Source: RECG01 sp964444805
Lineage (GTDB): Bacteria > Bacillota_I > Bacilli_A > Acholeplasmatales > Acholeplasmataceae
Assembly (NCBI GenBank): GCA_964444805.1
Contig: CAYUIK010000048.1
Span: 1 to 47,835 of the forward strand
Direction of reading: 5' to 3'
DNA: 47,835 bases
Made by a program: the position numbers and the translations under genes. Positions 1-6,878 of this stretch are shown here, piece after piece. Position 1 is the stretch's first letter; each line of letters begins with the position of its first letter. The notes below the pieces were generated by a model that had not been told where the DNA came from, made no database searches, and saw nothing but the letters and a program-made list of their open reading frames with translations.

Positions 1-147
1 GATGACGTGCTCGTCATCGAGGACTACCAGTTCACGACATACGTTCAAGAAAACGACACGAACCACACCGGTTATCGCGTCTGGCAGGCCCGGGCAACCT
101 TCATTGATTTACGTATTACAGGTAGTCAGGTTTATAACCCTGAATAA
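1..147 (+). CDS. C-terminal end of an unidentified protein (partial)
   Basis: Frame 1 is open from the first base to a TAA at 145-147, giving 48 residues that end in GSQVYNPE. A rho-independent terminator follows within 10 bases, which supports this as a genuine gene end. The fragment has several aromatic residues and short beta-type stretches (VLVIEDYQFTTYV, ATFIDLRIT), as in extracellular or surface-protein C-termini, but no family can be recognised. The next genes downstream are exported proteins, so a surface protein is possible; this is only inferred from position. Confidence 0.6.
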   Translation, partial: DDVLVIEDYQFTTYVQENDTNHTGYRVWQARATFIDLRITGSQVYNPE

Positions 148-154
148 GCAAAAA

Positions 155-180
155 AATCGCTCATTTGAGCGGTTTTTTTA
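155..180 (+). terminator. Rho-independent terminator of the partial first gene
   Basis: Stem CGCTC (158-162) / GAGCG (167-171) with loop ATTT, extended by A-T and G-U pairs, then seven T. It begins 8 bases after the stop codon of the partial gene. Confidence 0.85.
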
Positions 181-395
181 ATGCATAGAAGACGTCTGGA
201 AAGATTATTCGAGACAAGAGATCAATCGAGCTAGATGATGTCTTCATACGGTTGTTAGAAGATGCATGGTATCTTCTGTTAGCGAAAAAAAATACAATGA
301 ATTAATAGAACGATCAAACAAAAAAGCCATGTGACACATTTGATTCAAACAACGTTTAGAAAACTTTGATTTATGAGAAAAAGAAAGCAAATACT
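181..395. other. Gene-poor stretch upstream of the riboswitch promoter
   Basis: There is no convincing coding region here; only very short reading frames without ribosome binding sites are present. No RNA gene or repeat was recognised. The promoter and riboswitch of the next transcription unit start at its right edge. Confidence 0.5.
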
Positions 396-424
396 TTGAC
401 ATTATGTCAAAAATCTAATACAAT
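396..424 (+). promoter_or_regulatory. Sigma-A-type promoter of the c-di-GMP riboswitch transcript
   Basis: Consensus -35 TTGACA (396-401), exactly 17 bases of spacer, and -10 TACAAT (419-424). Transcription would start near 431, about 10-15 bases before the aptamer, which fits its role well. Confidence 0.85.
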
Positions 425-439
425 GTAACAGTAAAATGA

Positions 440-510
440 AATATTTGGCAAAACTGACGAAAGTTAGTGACGCAAAACTATAGGGCCTTTTAAATGGTAG
501 CCAGTTGCAT
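440..510 (+). ncRNA. Cyclic-di-GMP-I (GEMM-I) riboswitch aptamer
   Basis: The conserved core of the GEMM-I aptamer can be read directly. It has GGCAAA (447-452), a six-base-pair P2 stem ACTGAC/GTTAGT (453-458 / 463-468) capped by a GAAA tetraloop, and the linker GACGCAAA (469-476). A P3 element with AGGGCCT and the 3' element GGTAGCCAGTTGC (496-508) follow. The family binds c-di-GMP through the P2/P3 junction. A strong promoter lies just upstream and an intrinsic terminator overlaps the 3' edge, so it probably controls transcription of the exported-protein genes starting at 810. The ON or OFF sense cannot be settled by eye. Overlap of the aptamer 3' strand with the terminator 5' arm suggests that ligand binding could block termination. 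Confidence 0.93.
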
Positions 511-535
511 CCTCAAGATGTTGCTGGTTTTTGTT
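501..535 (+). terminator. Riboswitch expression-platform terminator
   Basis: An 11-position arm (CCAGTTGCATC, 501-511) pairs with GATGTTGCTGG (517-527) with one mismatch and two G-U pairs around loop CTCAA, followed by TTTTTG. The 5' arm is part of the riboswitch 3' element, as expected for a ligand-controlled terminator. Confidence 0.8.
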
Positions 536-809
536 ATCTAAGCATCATATGTCATCTATGATTGAAACCCACGTAACCGATTAACACACACATATACATA
601 GATAATGTCTAAGTGAATCAATTACCGATCATGGTTTCTAATATTTCAAATAAGAAATCGGTTTCCGAAAGAAATGAAACATATGGGAAACGAATGTACG
701 AAAGAGCCCAAATTGAAATCAACCTTCGGTTACACGGTTCAAGCATCAACTGTTTCATAGGACGCGCTTGATGCTACCAATGAAGAGTCGACGTTTCAAG
801 GTGAAAATT
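536..809 (+). promoter_or_regulatory. Untranslated leader between riboswitch and first exported-protein gene
   Basis: This is 274 bases without a supported gene. It contains an inverted repeat AGCATCAA (742-749) / TTGATGCT (768-775) whose right arm covers an alternative TTG/ATG start (768/771) preceded by AGGA (759-762). No second promoter is convincing, so transcription probably comes through the riboswitch. Confidence 0.5.
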
Positions 810-1643
810 ATGGAAGCGAAAAAAATGCTCTTATCAACTCTATCCTTTGTTCTCTCCCTTGTTCTATTTGTAGCGAGCGTTTTTGCTTGGTTTTCCACGA
901 CCAATGAATCCGCGGTTCAGACGCAATCCATCCAAGTCACATCCGGTACGTTCGAGGATTACGACATGTACTTCTACACGGCAAAAAGGGTCTATAAGTT
1001 TCAGTCCATTGATGAAACGATCTATACCTACGACGAAACGCTGATGTCATGGGTCTTGCCCGCATACGAGGAGCCGGAAGAGCAGGGATTCGCTTTTTCG
1101 GGAATTATTATGAGTCAGTATGATCCGCTTATCGAACAAAACAATATCGACAACAACATCGTCGTCGAAATTCGTGTCAACCATGATTCGATCGACAATG
1201 AAAATGCCATCCTATCGCTTAAGTCCAATATTGGTATTGCCAGTGAAGCCATCGTTGAGTTCGCGCCTGAAACCGCCTATTACCTCAGTCGATTCGTCTT
1301 TATCCAGCAATTCATAACCGATGATTATGCGAGTCGCAGCGAAGGGACGAATTTGTTCTCCACGTTAACCGATCGATTCGAAGAAACCGACATCAATGAT
1401 GATCCGATCTATCCGCTATTGGATTTCTATGATGAAAATGACGCATTTCAGTCCCGTTTGCCCTTAGCGAACGTTCAATTCGGATCCGAAACCCAAGAAA
1501 CGTGGCTGTATTTTAATATCTCATATTACGAACAAAAAATTGAGGATACGTTTTTTTCGGGATTAACCGAACCGACGCTCGATAACATCGAGACGATTCG
1601 ATTCTTCCAAGATCTTGTCTTTCATTTCGATTTCGAGGAGTGA
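810..1643 (+). CDS. Exported protein with SipW/TasA-like signal peptide
   Basis: A 277-residue protein of unknown activity. The N-terminus has a short basic stretch, a hydrophobic segment of about 20 residues and the motif FAWFS followed by polar sequence. This is the pattern of signal peptides processed by SipW-type signal peptidases, seen on TasA/CalY-like matrix proteins. The rest is acidic, rich in D, E, T and aromatic residues, and has no recognised catalytic motif. I chose ATG 810 because AGGTGA (799-804) is well spaced and the start gives a compact signal peptide; ATG 771 or 780 would add 10-13 basic residues. It ends 4 bases before the next gene, which has the same kind of signal, so the two are probably one operon under the upstream c-di-GMP riboswitch. 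A matrix or surface-fibre role is inference. Confidence 0.75.
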   Translation: MEAKKMLLSTLSFVLSLVLFVASVFAWFSTTNESAVQTQSIQVTSGTFEDYDMYFYTAKRVYKFQSIDETIYTYDETLMSWVLPAYEEPEEQGFAFSGIIMSQYDPLIEQNNIDNNIVVEIRVNHDSIDNENAILSLKSNIGIASEAIVEFAPETAYYLSRFVFIQQFITDDYASRSEGTNLFSTLTDRFEETDINDDPIYPLLDFYDENDAFQSRLPLANVQFGSETQETWLYFNISYYEQKIEDTFFSGLTEPTLDNIETIRFFQDLVFHFDFEE

Positions 1644-1647
1644 AACG

Positions 1648-3534
1648 ATGAAACCCGTTGTTAAAAAGCGTGTACTATTGACATTGATGATGATCCTGTT
1701 TTCCTTGTTTTTGTTTGGAGTCACCTATAGTTGGTTCGTTAACTCGACGAGCATTTCCAATCCCGTCATCGGTAAAACCCGTAGCGCTTATTTTGCTGCC
1801 GGCGATGGCACGGAAAACGATCCGTTCATCATTCGTAATGCCAATCACTTTTTCAATCTGTCCTATTTGCAAAACTTTGGACTCTTTGACGATCAGATGT
1901 ATTACTTCGAAGTCTCGGGACCTAATGGCGAGTCGATTACGATCGATTTTTGTGCTCCGGACGTACTCGAAGCTTACCGTACGATCCAACCGATCGGAAC
2001 CGGAGCGTTCCCGTTTAAAGGATATTTTGACGGGAATGCATCCGTCTTGAAATGCTACAATGTCGATGGAACAAATCAGCAGGATATCGGGACGTTCGGT
2101 TTTATCGATAACGGATCAACCGTCAAGAATCTCTATATGGATCAACCGGTTATCATGAGTAATCCGGAACCCGATCAGGTATTCGAAGCCCCGCATGGGC
2201 ACAATGATGGAGAAGTGAATGTCGCGACCGGATATATCGTCGGACACGTCGCCGAGTTCGCAGTGCTCGAGAACGTCTTTGTCATCTCACCTACGATCTC
2301 AAGTCTCGGGAATCAATTTTTCAACCGCTCACAATACGGTTTAATCGGCTATTCCGAAACGGATGGTGGGAATATCGCTGGCGGTCCCCGCGAAAGTTCC
2401 TATGATTTTGTCATCGACGCACCCCAGGCATTCACTCAGCTCGACTCGGCGCGAACACTTTGGGGTAATTGGTATGTCAATGGATCAGCAACAGTGACGC
2501 TCGCGGATGTACTCGTTCAACCGAGTGGCGTGATCGACATGCGTTTTGGGATCGAGAACTCATGGCCCAAGTACTCGCTATCGACGTTGCGGATCTCCCA
2601 GACGCCAAATGATTCCGATCCCGAATATCTATATGATAAAATGGTCGAGGAAAATTTGGAGATCAAAGGTCGAGCGAATGAAACGGAACCTTTTTCCTTC
2701 TATAGCAGAGAAAACATCGACATGGTCGGATTTATGGAGTTTAGAAAGTCGAATCTTCAAGTGCGTCGTCCGGCAACGCCTTACACCATTCCGCAAATCG
2801 GAACGACGTTTGAACCGACGACTTATAATCGATCCATTCTGCTCTATGTCCGGCCAACCGAGGATCTGACGAACCTTGGAAACATTCGCGCGACATTCGA
2901 TCTCGCCGGAGACATGGCCTATGCGAGCGGGTTTTCAACCAACGGAACGTATCAAGCGGGTGCGCAGCGTAGACTCATTCCCTTTGGTGGAAACAACGTT
3001 AACGCGAACATGTCTTCCCTCGACGCGCTTACCGCTGTTCGAATCGATGAGAACACAGGGGACCTGATCGTCGTTGATTCCGACGTTACGACCCCGGATT
3101 ATTATGTGTTTGCCATCATCTCAAATACAAATGGCGCCAAAGAAATCATTCAAATCAATTTCAAGTATGTCCCAGCCGCACTCAATGCCGATAGTCTGAC
3201 ATCGATAGCAAACGTTGATTTCATCAACGACGTAGCCGATGTCAATATCGCGGATATCGAGAACTACGATTTTAGTTTCGTCAATTTCGGTTATTCGCTC
3301 AATGAATTCCAGGCTTTAGAGATCACAACGAACCGATTGGCGGACCAGTCCTATGAAATGATCCTCGATTATGCGATTCTCGATGACAGCATTTTCTTTG
3401 TTGACATCATTAACATCTATCGTTATGCCATCGTCGTCCGCTATGATGGAAATATTATATACAGTGGTAGTCACCAGATCATCGAGCTTAGAATGACACA
3501 GACCGGAATCATTGTCTCGTCGCGTGACGTTTGA
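1648..3534 (+). CDS. Large exported surface protein with SipW-like signal and GLUG-like repeats
   Basis: A 628-residue protein. ATG 1648 is preceded by GAGGAG (1633-1638) and follows the previous stop by 4 bases. The N-terminus (MKPVVKKRVLL..., then a hydrophobic core ending in GVTYSWF) again resembles SipW-cognate signals. After it come a G-T-E-N-D-P-F-I-I segment (about residues 52-60) and short beta-strand-like repeats around residues 125-230 (for example IGTFGFI, STVKNLYM, AVLENVFVI). These recall GLUG-type repeats of adhesins and bacterial surface proteins. No LPXTG anchor or C-terminal membrane segment is seen. It is probably secreted with its partner at 810 as a c-di-GMP-controlled surface or matrix component. 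The precise function is unknown. Confidence 0.78.
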   Translation: MKPVVKKRVLLTLMMILFSLFLFGVTYSWFVNSTSISNPVIGKTRSAYFAAGDGTENDPFIIRNANHFFNLSYLQNFGLFDDQMYYFEVSGPNGESITIDFCAPDVLEAYRTIQPIGTGAFPFKGYFDGNASVLKCYNVDGTNQQDIGTFGFIDNGSTVKNLYMDQPVIMSNPEPDQVFEAPHGHNDGEVNVATGYIVGHVAEFAVLENVFVISPTISSLGNQFFNRSQYGLIGYSETDGGNIAGGPRESSYDFVIDAPQAFTQLDSARTLWGNWYVNGSATVTLADVLVQPSGVIDMRFGIENSWPKYSLSTLRISQTPNDSDPEYLYDKMVEENLEIKGRANETEPFSFYSRENIDMVGFMEFRKSNLQVRRPATPYTIPQIGTTFEPTTYNRSILLYVRPTEDLTNLGNIRATFDLAGDMAYASGFSTNGTYQAGAQRRLIPFGGNNVNANMSSLDALTAVRIDENTGDLIVVDSDVTTPDYYVFAIISNTNGAKEIIQINFKYVPAALNADSLTSIANVDFINDVADVNIADIENYDFSFVNFGYSLNEFQALEITTNRLADQSYEMILDYAILDDSIFFVDIINIYRYAIVVRYDGNIIYSGSHQIIELRMTQTGIIVSSRDV

Positions 3535-3559
3535 TCAAGTCCATGTCTAAATTAAAGAG

Positions 3560-3587
3560 AGAACCGCTCTATTGAGCGGTTCTTTTT
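3560..3587 (+). terminator. Terminator of the exported-protein operon
   Basis: Perfect 10-bp stem AGAACCGCTC (3560-3569) / GAGCGGTTCT (3574-3583) with loop TATT, then TTTTT. The stem overlaps the last codons of the convergent znuB gene, so it may slow transcription from both sides. Confidence 0.9.
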
Positions 3588-4390
3588 CGATAAAGTGTCT
3601 TTACGAGTGCGAGGATCATGTACGTTGTCACGGCGAGAACCACGATACTCGCTCCAGCAGCGAGATTGAAGACATAGCTTAAAAATAAACCCGTGAGCGT
3701 ATAGATCAAAGAGATGAGAATCGAGGCGATCATTCGTGTTTTCAGTCGTCTCGTAAAAAGAGACGCGGTCGCTGTTGGTGCGGTAAAAAGTGCGATCACT
3801 AATATGATTCCGACGACTTTGATGGTCGCGACGACCGCGATCGCGATCATGGAAAAGAGTGCGTATTCGAACCATTTGGCGCGAATGCCGATCAGTGACG
3901 CGAACTCATCATCGAAAAGGTAGCTCATCCAATAGTGATAATAGATGAGAACGGCGAAGAGAAGGATGAACGTTGAGACCACCATCAGCACGAGTTCCGC
4001 GGATGTTACGGTCAAAATGTTGCCAAAGAGATAGCTTCCGACATTCGGCGGATAACCAGGTGTTAATGCGATGAAGAGCACGCCCAGTGCCATCCCGAGT
4101 GACCAGAAGAGGCCGACCGTGACGTCCGTTTTCGCTTTTCCGTTCTGTTTGATGTAACTAATACCGAGGGCCGATAAAAGCGAGATCGCGAAGGCGCCAA
4201 GAAGCGGATGGATGCCGAAGAAAAAGGCGATACCGACACCACCATAGGACGTATGGGCAATGCCTCCCGTCATCATAACGAGTTTCTTTTCAACGATCAT
4301 CGTACCGATGATGCCGGCGATCATGCTGATCAGGATACTCGCATAAACGGCATACTGCAGGAAGCGGTAGTTAAGAAGCGCTTCAATCAT
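3569..4390 (-). CDS. znuB: Zinc/manganese ABC transporter permease (ABC-3 family)
   Basis: A 273-residue polytopic membrane protein of the ABC-3 (ZnuB/MntB/TroB) permease family. It has about eight hydrophobic helices and the family's conserved early segment containing KKLVMMTGGIAHTSYGGVG (residues 34-52). It would form the membrane channel for the neighbouring ATPase and lipoprotein. The start at 4390 gives the standard MIEALLNYRFLQYA N-terminus and overlaps the end of znuC by 8 bases, which is typical translational coupling. Its stop codon lies inside the bidirectional terminator hairpin. The metal, zinc versus manganese, cannot be read from the permease. Confidence 0.92.
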   Translation of the reverse strand: MIEALLNYRFLQYAVYASILISMIAGIIGTMIVEKKLVMMTGGIAHTSYGGVGIAFFFGIHPLLGAFAISLLSALGISYIKQNGKAKTDVTVGLFWSLGMALGVLFIALTPGYPPNVGSYLFGNILTVTSAELVLMVVSTFILLFAVLIYYHYWMSYLFDDEFASLIGIRAKWFEYALFSMIAIAVVATIKVVGIILVIALFTAPTATASLFTRRLKTRMIASILISLIYTLTGLFLSYVFNLAAGASIVVLAVTTYMILALVKTLYRKRTAQ

Positions 4391-5171
4391 CCAAATCACC
4401 TCCCTCGTGTTCTTTGAGCACGCGATGGGCGATCTTGCCGTGCGCCAAAAGATCAATCGGACAGCGATAGAGCTTTTCGATCGTTTTCTGATCGAGTTCG
4501 GGGTCGCCATGATAGATCAAGGTGCGATCAAGGCAGGCGAGTGAAGAGACATAGGAGGAAACGGCGAGGGAATCGTGCGTGACGAGTATAATCGTCATTT
4601 CCTCCTTTAGCTCCTTAAGCAATCGATAGATATCCTCTCGTGACTTTTGATCAACGTGGGCAGTCGGTTCATCGAGTAAAAGGATTTTGGGGTTGGTGGC
4701 GAGTGCTCGCGCAATCAATACTTTTTGAAACTGACCGCCCGAGAGCTCGGATAAAAGATTGTCTTTCAAGTCGAGAAGATCGAGTCGCTTAAGAATGCTC
4801 ATCGTCTTGGCACGTACACCCTTTGGAAACCGAAAGAATACGTGATGGTGACTCGGTAGATAGGAAAGACGCACCGTTTCGAAAACGGTTATCGGAAAAT
4901 GTTTGTCGATCTCGAAGCTTTGCGGGACGTAGCCGATGATTTTTTGCGCGTGATCGATTTTTTCTCCGAATAAGCGTATGGAACCTTTCCGGGGATTTTT
5001 GAGTCCGAGAATCGTTTTGATGAGTGTCGTTTTTCCGCCACCATTTGGTCCGATGATACCTAAAAAAGCGCCAGTCTCAAGTTTCATGTTGACGTCTTCG
5101 AGGACGAGTTTATCGTCATAATAGACGTCTAGGTCCTTGATTTCAATTGCCGGAACCGATTGTTGCATCAC
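4383..5171 (-). CDS. znuC: Zinc/manganese ABC transporter ATP-binding protein
   Basis: A 262-residue ABC ATPase. Walker A GPNGGGKTT lies at about residues 41-49, the signature LSGGQ at about 143-147, and Walker B ILLLDEPTAH just after, followed by the switch histidine in LVTHD. An early KIIGYVPQ segment matches the Q-loop region of metal-importer ATPases. It powers uptake with znuB (8-bp overlap downstream) and receives metal from the lipoprotein encoded 17 bases upstream. The gene order binding protein, ATPase, permease is typical of the cluster-9 family. The start may be either of two adjacent ATGs (5171 or 5168). Confidence 0.93.
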   Translation of the reverse strand: MMQQSVPAIEIKDLDVYYDDKLVLEDVNMKLETGAFLGIIGPNGGGKTTLIKTILGLKNPRKGSIRLFGEKIDHAQKIIGYVPQSFEIDKHFPITVFETVRLSYLPSHHHVFFRFPKGVRAKTMSILKRLDLLDLKDNLLSELSGGQFQKVLIARALATNPKILLLDEPTAHVDQKSREDIYRLLKELKEEMTIILVTHDSLAVSSYVSSLACLDRTLIYHGDPELDQKTIEKLYRCPIDLLAHGKIAHRVLKEHEGGDLDD

Positions 5172-5188
5172 TTTTTTTGGACTCCCAT

Positions 5189-6046
5189 TTAAAGTGTCTC
5201 GACCATCAGGTCGATCATGTTCTTGAGGTTTTCGATATAATTGGGGGCGAGCGGAGCGAGCATCATCGTCACGCCATCGATCTCTTCAGCGAAACTGATG
5301 GCCTGTTCATCCGAGAACTCGCCTTGATAGAAGACGACTTTGATTCCGAGTTCGCGTGCGAGATCGATCATGTCTTCCAAATCCTGCGGCGTCGCTTCCT
5401 TGCCTTCTTCTTCGATCGCGTGCATGATGAGACCATAGTCGTCGGCGAGATAGCCGAAAGACGGGTGGTAGACGATGAACTGGTTATTGGACAATCCTTC
5501 GACGGCTTCCTCGATGTAGGTATCGAGTTCCATAAGGTCGCTGATGTATGCGGCGGCATTGCTTCTATATTCGGATTCATGATCGGGATCCAGTGCGATC
5601 AACTCGTCGCGAGTGATCTCGACCATACGAATGACGCGTTTGACCGAAAGCCAGATGTGCGGATCTCTGCTTCCGGGGGCGAACTCGCGGTCAGGATAGG
5701 TCTCGGAGATGATCTGATGGAGCATGACGAGTTCTGTCTTGTCTTCATCGATGCTCGGAAGGATGTTCGTGGCTTCCGTTGGAACCCCAATAGCGAAATA
5801 GAGATCCGCTTCGTCGAGTGCGACCATTTCTAACGGTGAAGGTTCATAGGATGCAGGACTCATTCCCGGCGGGACAAGCACGGTAACGTTAACGCGGTCT
5901 TGACCGACGGCTTCTACGAAGGTCTTTTGGGGGACGATCGAGACACCGATCTGGATCAGGTCATCGTTTTGATCTGTCTTCGTTTCGCAAGATGCGAGCG
6001 TGAAGATGAAGAGAAAGAGAGAAACGAACAGGATAATTTTTTTCAT
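5189..6046 (-). CDS. znuA: Metal ABC transporter substrate-binding lipoprotein (ZnuA/TroA family)
   Basis: A 285-residue lipoprotein. It has a signal peptide with lipobox LASC (Cys20), then a cluster-9 fold with the conserved PPG and EPSP motifs (59-71), a DPHIWLS motif (His130) and YHPSFGYLA (His194). These two histidines match the second and third metal ligands of the family. The first ligand position, normally His before the EP motif, is Ala65, and the C-terminal Asp of the usual DPL motif is replaced in LAPLAP (Ala264). The site must therefore differ from classical ZnuA, perhaps using Glu243 or another residue. The gene is preceded by AAGGAG and a consensus promoter carrying a Fur-family-type palindrome, so metal-dependent repression is likely. 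Confidence 0.9.
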   Translation of the reverse strand: MKKIILFVSLFLFIFTLASCETKTDQNDDLIQIGVSIVPQKTFVEAVGQDRVNVTVLVPPGMSPASYEPSPLEMVALDEADLYFAIGVPTEATNILPSIDEDKTELVMLHQIISETYPDREFAPGSRDPHIWLSVKRVIRMVEITRDELIALDPDHESEYRSNAAAYISDLMELDTYIEEAVEGLSNNQFIVYHPSFGYLADDYGLIMHAIEEEGKEATPQDLEDMIDLARELGIKVVFYQGEFSDEQAISFAEEIDGVTMMLAPLAPNYIENLKNMIDLMVETL

Positions 6047-6062
6047 GGTAACAACTCCTTAT

Positions 6063-6077
6063 TGCGAATGATTTGCA
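6063..6077. promoter_or_regulatory. Candidate Zur/Fur-family operator of znuABC
   Basis: The palindrome TGCGAATGATTTGCA has 7-1-7 symmetry (TGCnAAT n ATTnGCA; outer bases pair perfectly, with one mismatch per arm). It sits just downstream of the predicted transcription start and upstream of the znuA ribosome binding site. Fur-family metalloregulators (Fur, Zur, PerR) bind 7-1-7 sites. Zinc-dependent repression is inferred from the gene's role. Confidence 0.65.
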
Positions 6078-6089
6078 TGTAGCACGTTT

Positions 6090-6118
6090 ATTATACAACG
6101 CTAGGAAACGCATGTCAA
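6090..6118 (-). promoter_or_regulatory. Promoter of znuABC
   Basis: On the minus strand, consensus TTGACA (6113-6118), a 17-base spacer and TATAAT (6090-6095). The predicted start is near 6083, 37 bases before the znuA start codon. Confidence 0.88.
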
Positions 6119-6169
6119 GAAGAGTGAAATAAGAAAACGATTCGTCTTTCATTTATGGCGGACTTACTA

Positions 6170-6175
6170 TATAAT
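6170..6175 (+). promoter_or_regulatory. -10 element for the membrane-protein gene at 6213
   Basis: A perfect TATAAT lies 38 bases before the start codon. No good -35 hexamer is seen 17 bases upstream, so only the -10 is claimed. Confidence 0.5.
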
Positions 6176-6212
6176 AGGAGTATCCATTTAGACAAGCAAA
6201 GGAGGCTTTTCG

Positions 6213-6869
6213 ATGAAAAAAGCTCAATACGGTTACGGATGGCTTTTGAAATTCATACTCGCCGCCATTCTTCTCGGTGTCGGGATCTACATGGTTTTAG
6301 CGGATGAAGTCGTCTACATGATTACGGGGATTACCATCGTTATCTTTTCAGGTTTACGGGTATACCCATTGATCAAATCTCTAAAAAACGAAGTTCTTCG
6401 CACGATCAATCTAATCGAGATTATTTTCGATTTTCTCATCGGCATGCTGATCATATATATCGCGTTGTCGCGCGATCTAACCAATGAAGAAATCTGGCGT
6501 TCGGTCTATCGCTTTTCCCTCGGTTTCGTCTTCTACGCCCGCGCCCTTGTCTTCTTTAATTCGGTCGTCTTTTTAGGTGAAAAAACGGAGATACCCAAGT
6601 TCTGGGCCCACATCGGTTTCATGACACTTGGCGCGCTGATCCTAGCGACGTCTAATTTCGATTACGAGATGGTCGGTCTGTTTTTCCTGATCGTTTCTTT
6701 GCTCGGGGCGGTCTATCTTGGGTTTGATGGCTATGGGGGTTACAAGACCTATCGTTCCTATCAACTCGAGCTCAACCAAGGCAAGGAAAAAACGAAAGAA
6801 AAAGAAAAGGGCATCGAGATGCCCGATGAAATCGAGAAAGAAGAACGCGATGAAATCTATGTGAACTAG
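6213..6869 (+). CDS. Multi-pass membrane protein of unknown function
   Basis: A 218-residue protein with about six hydrophobic helices between residues 10 and 175. A highly charged, Lys/Glu-rich cytoplasmic tail follows (about 185-218, with KEKTKEKEK). AGGAGG (6201-6206) is well placed for ATG 6213. The layout of paired helices recalls small HdeD-like or other uncharacterised integral membrane proteins, but no signature motif is visible. It is a single-gene unit between two divergent or convergent operons, ending 9 bases before the convergent citXG gene. Confidence 0.75.
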   Translation: MKKAQYGYGWLLKFILAAILLGVGIYMVLADEVVYMITGITIVIFSGLRVYPLIKSLKNEVLRTINLIEIIFDFLIGMLIIYIALSRDLTNEEIWRSVYRFSLGFVFYARALVFFNSVVFLGEKTEIPKFWAHIGFMTLGALILATSNFDYEMVGLFFLIVSLLGAVYLGFDGYGGYKTYRSYQLELNQGKEKTKEKEKGIEMPDEIEKEERDEIYVN

Positions 6870-6878
6870 GGTGTCTTC

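Noticed and set aside
5147..5833. A long plus-strand open frame opposite znuA
   Set aside because: It is antisense to a gene with clear family motifs, has no ribosome binding site and no recognisable protein pattern.
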